A DNA stretch of 5,186 nt from a bacterium (GTDB lineage Bacteria > T1Sed10-126): NCBI GenBank assembly GCA_003554945.1, contig PWHN01000059.1, forward strand, positions 1-5,186, given 5' to 3'. Under the pieces are notes generated by a model. It was given only the letters and a program-made list of their open reading frames with translations, was not told the DNA's origin and ran no database searches. This document shows positions 1 through 4,656 of this stretch, piece by piece. How positions within the stretch are numbered: the first letter of the stretch is position 1; every line of letters starts with the position of its first letter. Both the position numbers and the translations under genes were made by a program.

Positions 1-1005
1 AGCATCAAGTTTAAAAGGATAGCCACTGCCGTTCATTTTTTCGTGGTGATAGGCGGCCCAGTGATTGATTTCACGTAAATTATTTACCCCCTCAAGGGCC
101 CGGTAGGTGTAATATGTATGGCTGCGCATTATGGCAAATTCTTCCGCCGTTAAATCCCCGTCTTTTTCCAGTATTTCTGTAGGCACGGCAAGTTTTCCCA
201 GGTCATGGAAGTAACCAGCAGCTTCCATTCGTTTGACCTCAGTCTCACTGAACTCACGTTTTTCAGCGAGGCCGGAAGCGACCCGAGCCACACCGGTAGA
301 ATGTGTGGCTGTAAAAGAGGAACGAAAGTCGATAATCCGCTGGAATATCTCACCGATTTCAAGCAGTCCGTCAATGTCCAGCGGCAAATATTTTTTCTCC
401 AGCCAGCGGTCCATGTGCTGGCCAGGCCGTGGGGCGGTTAAGTCAAGCCAGAAAGCCTCCTCCTGAGCTAAATCTTTGAAAGCCAGCACCAGAGCGGGTT
501 TAAATTTTGAATCTATTTCAGTCTCAATTTTTTGAATAATTGAATCGGTTTCGTTCAGCACGTTATCTTGTCCCGCGGCAAGAATAGAAGCGCGATCAGC
601 CAGATGGATAATATGACTTGCCAGTGGGACTTTCTGGCCGGCAAAACTATCCCCTTCTCCTTTTTTCCAGTCGTAATGGTGGTAACGGATAGTCTCAGCA
701 TAACGGGAGAGCAGCTTTGCATCGACCAGAAACCAGTAGCCGGCCTCGGAGTGGTGGTGAAGTCCTTCAAAGTCAAACTCAAGAAGATCTTTACGCTCTT
801 TTAAAGTTAAAGCTCCAATGTCGTGAAGCAAGGCGGCGAAAGTGACATGGCGAGTCTCTGTTTCATCGAGGTCGAGGAAATCTGCCAGCCGCAGACAGGT
901 GTAGGCTACCTGGTAATGGTGATTGTTAACTACCGGGCTTACCATATCGATTGACTTGGAAAGAGCCGTAAGCAGTTCAAAAAGAGAGACTTCAATATTT
1001 TCCAA
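1..1005 (-). CDS. Tandem HD-domain phosphohydrolase with C-terminal HD-GYP domain (partial, C-terminus off the left edge)
   Basis: I translated this by hand on the minus strand: 335 codons are open to the window edge. Seen: a first HD domain with HH at residues 29-30, LLHDIG at 59-64 (HD at 61-62), HHH at 83-85, YHH at 108-110 and LADR at 135-138. A second domain has H235, HDLGK at 267-271, H296 and YHHEKMNGSGYP at 319-330. The second set matches the HD-GYP family, metal-dependent phosphodiesterases that hydrolyse cyclic dinucleotides such as c-di-GMP, so a cytoplasmic signalling role is likely. No membrane segment or receiver domain is seen. The first domain keeps HD but has HHYDWKKGEG where GYP is expected, so it may have another substrate or a structural role. 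Some two-domain HD-GYP proteins cleave cGAMP; specificity cannot be read here. Start: TTG at 1005 is preferred because AAGGTGAT lies 4 bases before it. GTG at 1014 lies inside that site, the first ATG is at 945, and an in-frame stop lies just upstream. Confidence 0.9.
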   Translation of the reverse strand, partial: MENIEVSLFELLTALSKSIDMVSPVVNNHHYQVAYTCLRLADFLDLDETETRHVTFAALLHDIGALTLKERKDLLEFDFEGLHHHSEAGYWFLVDAKLLSRYAETIRYHHYDWKKGEGDSFAGQKVPLASHIIHLADRASILAAGQDNVLNETDSIIQKIETEIDSKFKPALVLAFKDLAQEEAFWLDLTAPRPGQHMDRWLEKKYLPLDIDGLLEIGEIFQRIIDFRSSFTATHSTGVARVASGLAEKREFSETEVKRMEAAGYFHDLGKLAVPTEILEKDGDLTAEEFAIMRSHTYYTYRALEGVNNLREINHWAAYHHEKMNGSGYPFKLDA

Positions 1006-1009
1006 AGGT

Positions 1010-1017
1010 ATCACCTT
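1010..1017 (-). promoter_or_regulatory. Ribosome binding site that fixes the TTG start of the HD-GYP gene
   Basis: On the minus strand AAGGTGAT is followed by ACCT and then TTG at 1005. It is an 8-base match to the 3' end of 16S rRNA. The in-frame GTG at 1012-1014 is part of this site, so it is unlikely to be the start. A possible -10 box (TATGAT, positions 1059-1064, minus) lies about 45 bases further upstream, but I see no acceptable -35 for it. Confidence 0.65.
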
Positions 1018-1090
1018 ATGTGTCCATTTGGTCTCTTCTTATTCAAAGTCATTAAGTGATCATAACCTTGTTCATGTTCTTGAACTTGAC

Positions 1091-1134
1091 GTCATTCCGG
1101 GCAAGCGACCGTAGGGAGCGTGACCCGGAATCCA
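1091..1134. repeat. Dispersed palindromic repeat, copy 1 (ATTCCGGG...CCCGGAAT type)
   Basis: The segment begins GTCATTCCGGGC and ends GACCCGGAATCCA. ATTCCGGG (1094-1101) and CCCGGAAT (1124-1131) form a perfect 8-bp inverted repeat around a 22-base interior. It belongs to the same family as the copies at 1219-1254 and 1347-1382, in opposite orientation. A half copy of the arm (ATTCCGGG) also occurs at 1393-1400. Repeats with this kind of sequence are common between genes in many bacteria. The function is unknown; it could fold as a hairpin in a transcript entering or leaving the HD-GYP gene. Confidence 0.75.
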
Positions 1135-1168
1135 TGTTGAATTTAAACGGTTATCGTTCAACACCATT

Positions 1169-1213
1169 CCCCCTTTCTTTTTCCCCCCTTCAAGGGGGGA
1201 AAGACAAAGGGGG
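1169..1213. repeat. 45-bp C/G-rich imperfect palindrome
   Basis: The left arm at 1169-1190 and the right arm at 1192-1213 are each 22 bases around a single C at 1191, with only two mismatched pairs. The central 21 bases (TTCCCCCCTT, C, AAGGGGGGAA) pair perfectly. As RNA it would make a very strong hairpin, but it is not followed by a T tract, so it is not a typical intrinsic terminator on the plus strand. The C-run/G-run style recurs at 2320-2337 and 2386-2402, which points to a genome-wide repeat type. Confidence 0.75.
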
Positions 1214-1218
1214 GAGAA

Positions 1219-1254
1219 AAAATGGATTGCGGGTCGTAGCCCGCAATGACGGCC
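1219..1254. repeat. Dispersed palindromic repeat, copy 2 (ATTGCGGG...CCCGCAAT type)
   Basis: It begins AAAATGGATTGCGGG and contains the perfect inverted repeat ATTGCGGG/CCCGCAAT with a 6-base loop. It is 33 of 36 bases identical to 1347-1382, the three changes being two in the loop and one near the 3' end. It is the same family as 1091-1134 but inverted. The 12-base lead AAAATGGATTGC is found a third time at 1621-1632, just before the kinase gene, without the palindrome. Confidence 0.8.
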
Positions 1255-1301
1255 TTTAGTTCAAGACCATAAAATCATTGCTGCGAGTTGTGTGTTAAGA
1301 C

Positions 1302-1335
1302 CTAAAACTAAAAGCTGGAAACTGAAAACTGGAAA
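1302..1335. repeat. Degenerate 7-bp tandem repeat, CTRRAAA type
   Basis: Reading from 1302 the units are CTAAAA, CTAAAAG, CTGGAAA, CTGAAAA, CTGGAAA: five units, the first one base short, with purine changes only at positions 3, 4 and 7. The heptad spacing is seen directly. Such short tandem arrays can change copy number by slippage; any function is unknown. Confidence 0.65.
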
Positions 1336-1346
1336 CCAGAGACCTT

Positions 1347-1382
1347 AAAATGGATTGCGGGTCGGTGCCCGCAATGACGACC
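1347..1382. repeat. Dispersed palindromic repeat, copy 3 (ATTGCGGG...CCCGCAAT type)
   Basis: This is a second direct copy of the 36-base unit at 1219-1254, starting 128 bases later, with the same perfect 8-bp stem and a changed loop. The spacer between the two copies carries the 7-bp tandem array. No open reading frame or transposase is linked to it. Confidence 0.8.
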
Positions 1383-1452
1383 GAGAGATCAAATTCCGGG
1401 ACGTCATACGTTTTCACAATGTTAGTAGCGCCGATAAATAATTACCACAAAA

Positions 1453-1480
1453 TTCATAACTAAAAAGAGTATACTATATT
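1453..1480 (+). promoter_or_regulatory. Possible sigma70-type promoter for the kinase gene
   Basis: TTCATA (1453-1458, 4 of 6 matches to TTGACA) and TATATT (1475-1480, 5 of 6 matches to TATAAT) are 16 bases apart. An overlapping TATACT at 1470-1475 is another -10 candidate but has no good -35. The stretch is A+T-rich among G+C-rich repeats. If used, transcription would begin near 1487 and give a leader of about 200 bases before the kinase start. The -35 is weak, so this is tentative. Confidence 0.35.
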
Positions 1481-1487
1481 TGTCACG

Positions 1488-1616
1488 AGAGTTAAACTCT
1501 GTATAAAAAGCAGGTCAGTTCCCTGATGGGCGTGGTAGCGGTCCGCAGGCTGGGTGGGTTAACTCCCGCCCATTTTACGAATGGGCGGCCTATGCATAGG
1601 GTTCATGCATAGGCCG
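1488..1616 (+). promoter_or_regulatory. Highly structured segment upstream of the kinase gene with mutually exclusive hairpins
   Basis: Seen in order: a 13-base palindrome, AGAGTT-A-AACTCT (1488-1500); TGGGTGGG (1551-1558) able to pair with CCCGCCCA (1565-1572) with one G-U pair; CGCCCATT (1567-1574) pairing perfectly with AATGGGCG (1580-1587) over a 5-base loop; and GGCCTATGCAT (1587-1597) pairing perfectly with ATGCATAGGCC (1605-1615) over 7 bases. A further ATGGGCG at 1526-1532 could also pair with CGCCCAT. The strand near 1567 therefore has three possible partners, which resembles an attenuator or riboswitch-like leader. It matches no known riboswitch, 4.5S, 6S or RNase P consensus that I can recall. 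It could instead be DNA-level repeats with no RNA role. The strand is assumed from the downstream gene. Confidence 0.45.
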
Positions 1617-1685
1617 GGGGAAAATGGATTGCAAAGCAGGGAAATATAAGCGACACTATGAAAAATGTAAAATGAAAGGAGAAGC

Positions 1686-2294
1686 ATGTCAATTCAGGAT
1701 GCCAACCAGAGTCAAATCAGAATAGATGAATTTAAAGGCAAAAAAGCGGTTGTGAAGGGAGTGCGTCATCCGGGGGTCCCAGTTCTGCGCCGGCTGGAGT
1801 GGTGGATGCTCAGTCGAGAAGCGGAGATTTTACAGCGGCTGGAAGAAATCGAGCAGGTGCCTGATTTCCTGGGTTATCCGGAACCGTTTAGTTTTGCCAT
1901 GGAGTGGCGGGCGGGCGAGTCGCTGCGGCAAGTTGATCCCTCCGAGCTGGAGGAGTCTTTCTTTCTGGAGCTGGAAGAGACGGTTGATGCGATTCACCGG
2001 TCAGGGGTTACCCACTCGGACTTAAAACGAAAAGAGAATCTGATTGTCAGTCCCGACGGTCGACCTGTTCTTCTTGATTTTGGTGCCTCTTTCAGAAAAA
2101 AGCCGTGGTTCAGACCGTTGAACAACTGGTTGTATAATCAGTTCAAACGGATAGATTTAAACGCGGTTGCCAAGTATAAACAGAGGTATGCGCCTCAGCT
2201 TTGTGATGAGCAGGACCGGCGCCGTCTGGCTGAGCCGGTGCTGCTTGAAAAAATCAGCCGTTTCGGCCGTCGGTATATTTTGTTTCGGGAATAA
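1686..2294 (+). CDS. Small stand-alone protein kinase-like protein (Kdo/RIO-like kinase fold)
   Basis: The product is 202 residues. Seen: a candidate ATP-binding lysine in AVVKGV (K24), a likely alpha-C glutamate in SREAEIL (E45 or E47), a catalytic loop THSDLKRKEN (H110, D112, N118) and the metal-binding LLDFG (D131). These are the core kinase residues. There is no clear glycine-rich loop and only about 70 residues follow DFG, so it is shorter than a normal Hanks-type kinase. The layout resembles the compact Kdo/LPS-kinase (WaaP) or RIO-like groups. The substrate is unknown: a sugar on a lipid or a protein are both possible. The C-terminal part (residues 137-200) is basic and aromatic, which could suit membrane-surface or nucleic-acid contact. 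No signal peptide or membrane helix is seen. Start: AAAGGAG at 1675-1681 lies 4 bases before the ATG. The gene stands alone; the next gene is convergent. Confidence 0.85.
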   Translation: MSIQDANQSQIRIDEFKGKKAVVKGVRHPGVPVLRRLEWWMLSREAEILQRLEEIEQVPDFLGYPEPFSFAMEWRAGESLRQVDPSELEESFFLELEETVDAIHRSGVTHSDLKRKENLIVSPDGRPVLLDFGASFRKKPWFRPLNNWLYNQFKRIDLNAVAKYKQRYAPQLCDEQDRRRLAEPVLLEKISRFGRRYILFRE

Positions 2295-2319
2295 ATCCTA
2301 TGAGCCCATTTTTAAAACA

Positions 2320-2402
2320 TTCCCCCCGGCAGGGGAACGACACAGGATGCTTTGTTTTTTAACTGAGTTCACTCGCAAAACTTTGCTCCCTCCAGGGGGG
2401 AG
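2320..2402. repeat. Two short C/G-rich inverted repeats in the convergent intergenic region
   Basis: TTCCCC (2320-2325) pairs with GGGGAA (2332-2337). CTCCCTCC (2386-2393) pairs with GGGGGGAG (2395-2402) with one mismatch around a single A. Both resemble the centre of the 45-bp palindrome at 1169-1213. They lie 26 bases after the kinase stop and 65 bases beyond the vapC stop. Neither is followed by a run of T, so a terminator role is uncertain; they look like members of a dispersed repeat type. Confidence 0.5.
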
Positions 2403-2412
2403 GACTTTGTAG

Positions 2413-2435
2413 AAAAGACTCTCTACTGGTCTTTT
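2413..2435. terminator. Possible weak bidirectional terminator between the kinase gene and vapC
   Basis: AAAAGAC (2413-2419) and GTCTTTT (2429-2435) form a 7-bp inverted repeat around 9 bases. Run in either direction the hairpin ends in four T residues, and it lies where two convergent genes meet. The stem has only two G-C pairs and the T run is part of the stem, so this is weak. Confidence 0.25.
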
Positions 2436-2466
2436 GCGGGGGTGCTCAGTGAGGTAGCTAACGGAA

Positions 2467-2877
2467 TTAATCATTTTTTATAGGGTCTATTACTTTAATA
2501 CCTTCAATTAGTTTGAATGCTTGGTCATGAGTGATTATTTTTGTAAGATTATGTTGGTGCATAGTGGCCAAAATAATGGCGTCTCTACCACCAATTCCAT
2601 GCGGACTGTGTTCGGCTAATATATTTAAAGAAGAAGGAAAAAGATCATAAGGAAAATCATAAATATTGATCGGGAATTTTATTAGTTGTGTAGTTTTTTT
2701 CTTGCCCTGGATTGGGCCAAGATTATTCACAAGGTAATGAGCCACCTCCATGAGCACAACCACACTTATACTTATTTTTTCCTCTATAATAACCTGGTCG
2801 AGAAATTCAGCTACGGGTTCATGAAAGCGGGAAGATTTAGTAAAGTAATAGCAAAATATGTTGCTGTCGATAAACAT
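2467..2877 (-). CDS. vapC: VapC-type toxin, PIN-domain ribonuclease
   Basis: The product is 136 residues, normal for VapC. It starts MFIDSN, the usual PIN opening, and the four conserved acidic residues are present: D4, E44 (in LMEVAHY), D99 (in GGRDAIIL) and D118 (in ITHDQAF). PIN domains use these to hold Mg2+/Mn2+, and VapC toxins cleave RNA, often tRNA or rRNA. All catalytic positions are intact, so the toxin is probably active; its target cannot be read from sequence. ATG at 2877 comes 3 bases after the antitoxin stop, which implies translational coupling, and GGGTAATG just upstream offers only a weak ribosome binding site. Two 60-base rows of this gene that I counted have 35% and 23% G+C, well below rows in the neighbouring DHH gene (60% and 45%), consistent with horizontal transfer. 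Confidence 0.92.
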   Translation of the reverse strand: MFIDSNIFCYYFTKSSRFHEPVAEFLDQVIIEEKISISVVVLMEVAHYLVNNLGPIQGKKKTTQLIKFPINIYDFPYDLFPSSLNILAEHSPHGIGGRDAIILATMHQHNLTKIITHDQAFKLIEGIKVIDPIKND

Positions 2878-2880
2878 AAA

Positions 2881-3114
2881 CTACATTACCCACATATTTT
2901 TAATTTTCAGCGGATCATCGGAACTGTTCTTTATGCAACCTTTAAGCTGCTGAAATTTTTCCAGGGGCTTTCCCTTCGTAATAACTATTTCATCACCTCG
3001 TGACCGGATGTTCATTTCTTCTCCGCCGTGGATTTGCATTTCATCACGAATTTCTTTTGGAATCAATATTCTCCCTCTTTCCTCTACAGTTGCTTTTGCC
3101 ATTTTTTCACCCAT
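2881..3114 (-). CDS. vapB: VapB-type antitoxin with AbrB/SpoVT-like DNA-binding domain
   Basis: The product is 77 residues. The N-terminal half, with RGRILIPKEIRDEM at residues 13-26 and a GGEEMNIR...DEIVITK strand pair at 31-47, is the swapped-hairpin AbrB/MazE fold. These dimers bind palindromic DNA and repress their own promoter. The C-terminal part (residues 50-77, ending DPLKIKNMWVM) is the kind of flexible tail that wraps around the PIN toxin and blocks it. The frame is open upstream to 3306, but ATG at 3114 is chosen: AGGGAGGT lies 8 bases before it, and the longer frame would cross the vapBC promoter and enter the neighbouring gene. ATG at 3102 (MAKATVEERG) is an alternative without a good binding site. 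It is the first gene of a two-gene operon with vapC. Confidence 0.92.
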   Translation of the reverse strand: MGEKMAKATVEERGRILIPKEIRDEMQIHGGEEMNIRSRGDEIVITKGKPLEKFQQLKGCIKNSSDDPLKIKNMWVM

Positions 3115-3122
3115 GGTAAGCG

Positions 3123-3130
3123 ACCTCCCT
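3123..3130 (-). promoter_or_regulatory. Strong ribosome binding site of vapB
   Basis: On the minus strand AGGGAGGT is followed by 8 bases and then ATG at 3114. It sets the start of vapB. The contrast with the weak site in front of vapC fits the usual need for more antitoxin than toxin. Confidence 0.8.
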
Positions 3131-3140
3131 TTCTGTCCTA

Positions 3141-3169
3141 AATATAACACAATTGCTTGTGGATTGCAA
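3141..3169 (-). promoter_or_regulatory. vapBC promoter (sigma70 type)
   Basis: On the minus strand TTGCAA (3164-3169, 4 of 6 to TTGACA) and TATATT (3141-3146, 5 of 6 to TATAAT) are separated by exactly 17 bases. Transcription would begin near 3134, giving a leader of about 20 bases that just includes the vapB ribosome binding site. The spacer holds the palindromic operator candidate, so bound VapB would block RNA polymerase. Confidence 0.7.
3148..3161. promoter_or_regulatory. Candidate VapB(C) operator palindrome
   Basis: CACAA-TTGC-TTGTG is a 14-base element with perfect 5-bp arms lying between the -10 and -35 of the vapBC promoter. AbrB-type antitoxins are known to autoregulate by binding such palindromes, so position and form both fit. 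The element also holds AATTGCTTG (3151-3159), which recurs inverted at 3191-3199. Confidence 0.55.
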
Positions 3170-3190
3170 ATATAGATTTCTTGAAGCCAG

Positions 3191-3199
3191 CAAGCAATT
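3191..3199. promoter_or_regulatory. Second, inverted copy of the operator core
   Basis: CAAGCAATT here is the exact reverse complement of AATTGCTTG at 3151-3159. The two copies are 40 bp apart centre to centre, close to four helical turns, so proteins bound to both would face the same side of the DNA. This copy lies 12 bases before the -35 of the DHH gene promoter. A role as a second VapB site is an inference. Confidence 0.4.
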
Positions 3200-3211
3200 A
3201 CTATGGATTCA

Positions 3212-3240
3212 TTGACAAGTTCTCGCTTTAAACGTATTAT
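3212..3240 (+). promoter_or_regulatory. Near-consensus sigma70 promoter of the DHH phosphoesterase gene
   Basis: TTGACA (3212-3217, perfect) and TATTAT (3235-3240, 5 of 6) are separated by exactly 17 bases. Transcription would begin near 3247, giving a leader of about 33 bases before the TTG start. The promoter points away from the vapBC promoter, with the two -35 boxes 42 bases apart. Confidence 0.8.
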
Positions 3241-3265
3241 TATCTGCTCACAATATATCATTTTA

Positions 3266-3272
3266 TGGAGGT
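3266..3272 (+). promoter_or_regulatory. Ribosome binding site that sets a TTG start
   Basis: TGGAGGT is a strong Shine-Dalgarno sequence 7 bases before TTG at 3280. The T and G of an in-frame ATG (3265-3267) belong to it, so the ATG is most likely not the start codon: no ribosome binding site precedes that ATG, only CAATATATCATTTT. Confidence 0.8.
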
Positions 3273-3279
3273 AAAGATT

Positions 3280-4656
3280 TTGAGTTATAAAGAATTTATC
3301 GAACAACAGCGCGAAGAATATCCGGTGCTAAATGAAATCGCCGAGGTTCTTTCATCAGATGAAAAGAAAAATATTTTAGTCTACAGCCACGACGACCCCG
3401 ACGGTGTGGCGGCCGCTGCTATACTGGTTCGTTACCTGGAGAGGGCCGGCCATGATTACCAGGTCGAGCTGCCGCATACGTTTGAACTGGAGACCGACCG
3501 GGTGAAGGGGCTGCTAAAAGAGAAGGGTGACCAGTATGATGCGATATTTATCATGGATAAAGGAACTCTTACACAATATGACGAGCTAACCGAGGTAATT
3601 GAACCGGTAGTCGTGATTGATCACCACTACACGGCCGGTGAACCGGAGGATTGTCTGCTTTATAATCCGGACGGTGCCTGTTGCACCGGATTGCAGAGTC
3701 ACATGCTCGTAAATTTGGTTGATGAAACCAGTGATCTGGACGACTTCCTGGCGCTTGTCGCACTTCGTTCCGACTGGACGATTATGCCTCTCAAAGGAAT
3801 AATTCCCGACTTTGTAGAGCCGTTTTACGAGGAAGTGAAGGACGAGTGGCAAAATTTACTTAAACCAATAAAATCCCGTCCGACCTGGATGGAAATCGAC
3901 CAGCGCGAGGAGACGCTGTTGCTCAACCAGATTTCTGAGCTTTATTTTGCTGTCTCCGGCGGCGGTTTCCAGTATTTTTACGGTGACCGCGACGAGGAGC
4001 TGGCCCAACTTGACGCCACCGAGCTCTGTTTTGACGAGATGTTAGCGCTTGACGGCAGCGAGTCGGCTCTAAAAGGTCTTTCAACGCTGGAAGATATGAT
4101 TGCATTAAGTGACAGGTCCGACCTGGTCGAGCGAATTTTTGATTACTTTAAATCTGACTGGGAGTGGAGTCTTGAACTGTTTGAATCAGCTTTCCATTAC
4201 GGTCAGTTAGGTCCGGTCGACCTTTACCTGTTTACCGGTGAGGACACGCCCTTGATGCCCATGGTTGGAAGTGTAAAACTGGGCAAGATTTCCCGCCAGC
4301 ACGACGATAAGCCGACCGTCATGGTCATGGCTAACAACGACAGTGAAGGCGGCGGTCACTTCTCTTTCCGTGCCGTCGGCGATAAGATCCACCTGGGTCG
4401 AATTGCTGACATTCTATCCAATCAGCTTGCAGAAGAATACAACGCCCCGGACATGATTACCGGTGGCGGGCACGCGCTTGCCGCGGAAGTTAAGATTTTC
4501 CTGGAAGATATTGAAATGGCTATCCCGGTCACACGTCTCATCGAGCACCTGAACAAGTTATACGAACTTGCGCAAGCTGTCGAGGCCGGCGAGCTTGACG
4601 AGGCGGAGCTGGAAGAAGCTATCGAGCTGGGACTTTCTTACCTGGAAGAAGAGTAA
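3280..4656 (+). CDS. DHH/DHHA1-family phosphoesterase (RecJ-like or nano-RNase-like)
   Basis: The product is 458 residues counted from TTG at 3280. Seen: SHDDPDGVAAAAIL at 36-49 (motif I, metal-binding H37, D39, D41), IMDKG with D93 (motif II), VIDHH at 112-116 (the DHH motif), LRSD with D165, and near the C-terminus FSFRA (R364) and ITGGGHALAAEV, with GGGH at 395-398, the DHHA1 substrate-binding signature. DHH enzymes are Mn2+-dependent and include RecJ exonuclease, oligoribonuclease NrnA and cyclic-dinucleotide phosphodiesterases. All catalytic motifs are present, so an active cytoplasmic phosphoesterase is expected. The length exceeds a minimal NrnA (about 320) and is below a typical RecJ (about 560). 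About 150 residues (170-320) between the two domains, rich in acidic residues, show no motif I recognise. The tail (residues 430-458) is strongly acidic and probably helical. Substrate is uncertain. The gene has its own promoter; no terminator is evident after the stop. Confidence 0.9.
   Translation: MSYKEFIEQQREEYPVLNEIAEVLSSDEKKNILVYSHDDPDGVAAAAILVRYLERAGHDYQVELPHTFELETDRVKGLLKEKGDQYDAIFIMDKGTLTQYDELTEVIEPVVVIDHHYTAGEPEDCLLYNPDGACCTGLQSHMLVNLVDETSDLDDFLALVALRSDWTIMPLKGIIPDFVEPFYEEVKDEWQNLLKPIKSRPTWMEIDQREETLLLNQISELYFAVSGGGFQYFYGDRDEELAQLDATELCFDEMLALDGSESALKGLSTLEDMIALSDRSDLVERIFDYFKSDWEWSLELFESAFHYGQLGPVDLYLFTGEDTPLMPMVGSVKLGKISRQHDDKPTVMVMANNDSEGGGHFSFRAVGDKIHLGRIADILSNQLAEEYNAPDMITGGGHALAAEVKIFLEDIEMAIPVTRLIEHLNKLYELAQAVEAGELDEAELEEAIELGLSYLEEE

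Noticed and set aside
923-1259. Short plus-strand open frames beginning at 923 and at 1056
   Set aside because: One overlaps the start of the HD-GYP gene on the other strand, and the other runs through palindromic repeats. Neither has a ribosome binding site or a protein-like composition.
1091-1382. CRISPR array
   Set aside because: The repeats are few, inverted with respect to each other and irregularly spaced (93 and 128 bases between starts), and carry no regular spacers.
1488-1685. A tRNA, 4.5S, 6S, RNase P or tmRNA gene
   Set aside because: The strong stems suggested an RNA gene, but none of the conserved sequences of these RNAs that I know are present.
2167-2412. Plus-strand 81-codon open frame overlapping the kinase 3' end
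   Set aside because: Most of it lies in another frame of the kinase gene and the rest in repeat DNA; no motif is seen.
2686-3003. Plus-strand 105-codon open frame across the vapC/vapB junction
   Set aside because: It is the shadow of two well-supported minus-strand genes and has no ribosome binding site or recognisable motif.
3115-3306. N-terminal extension of VapB by 64 residues
   Set aside because: The extension would cover the vapBC promoter and operator and overlap the DHH gene start. ATG at 3114 has a strong ribosome binding site and gives the normal family length.
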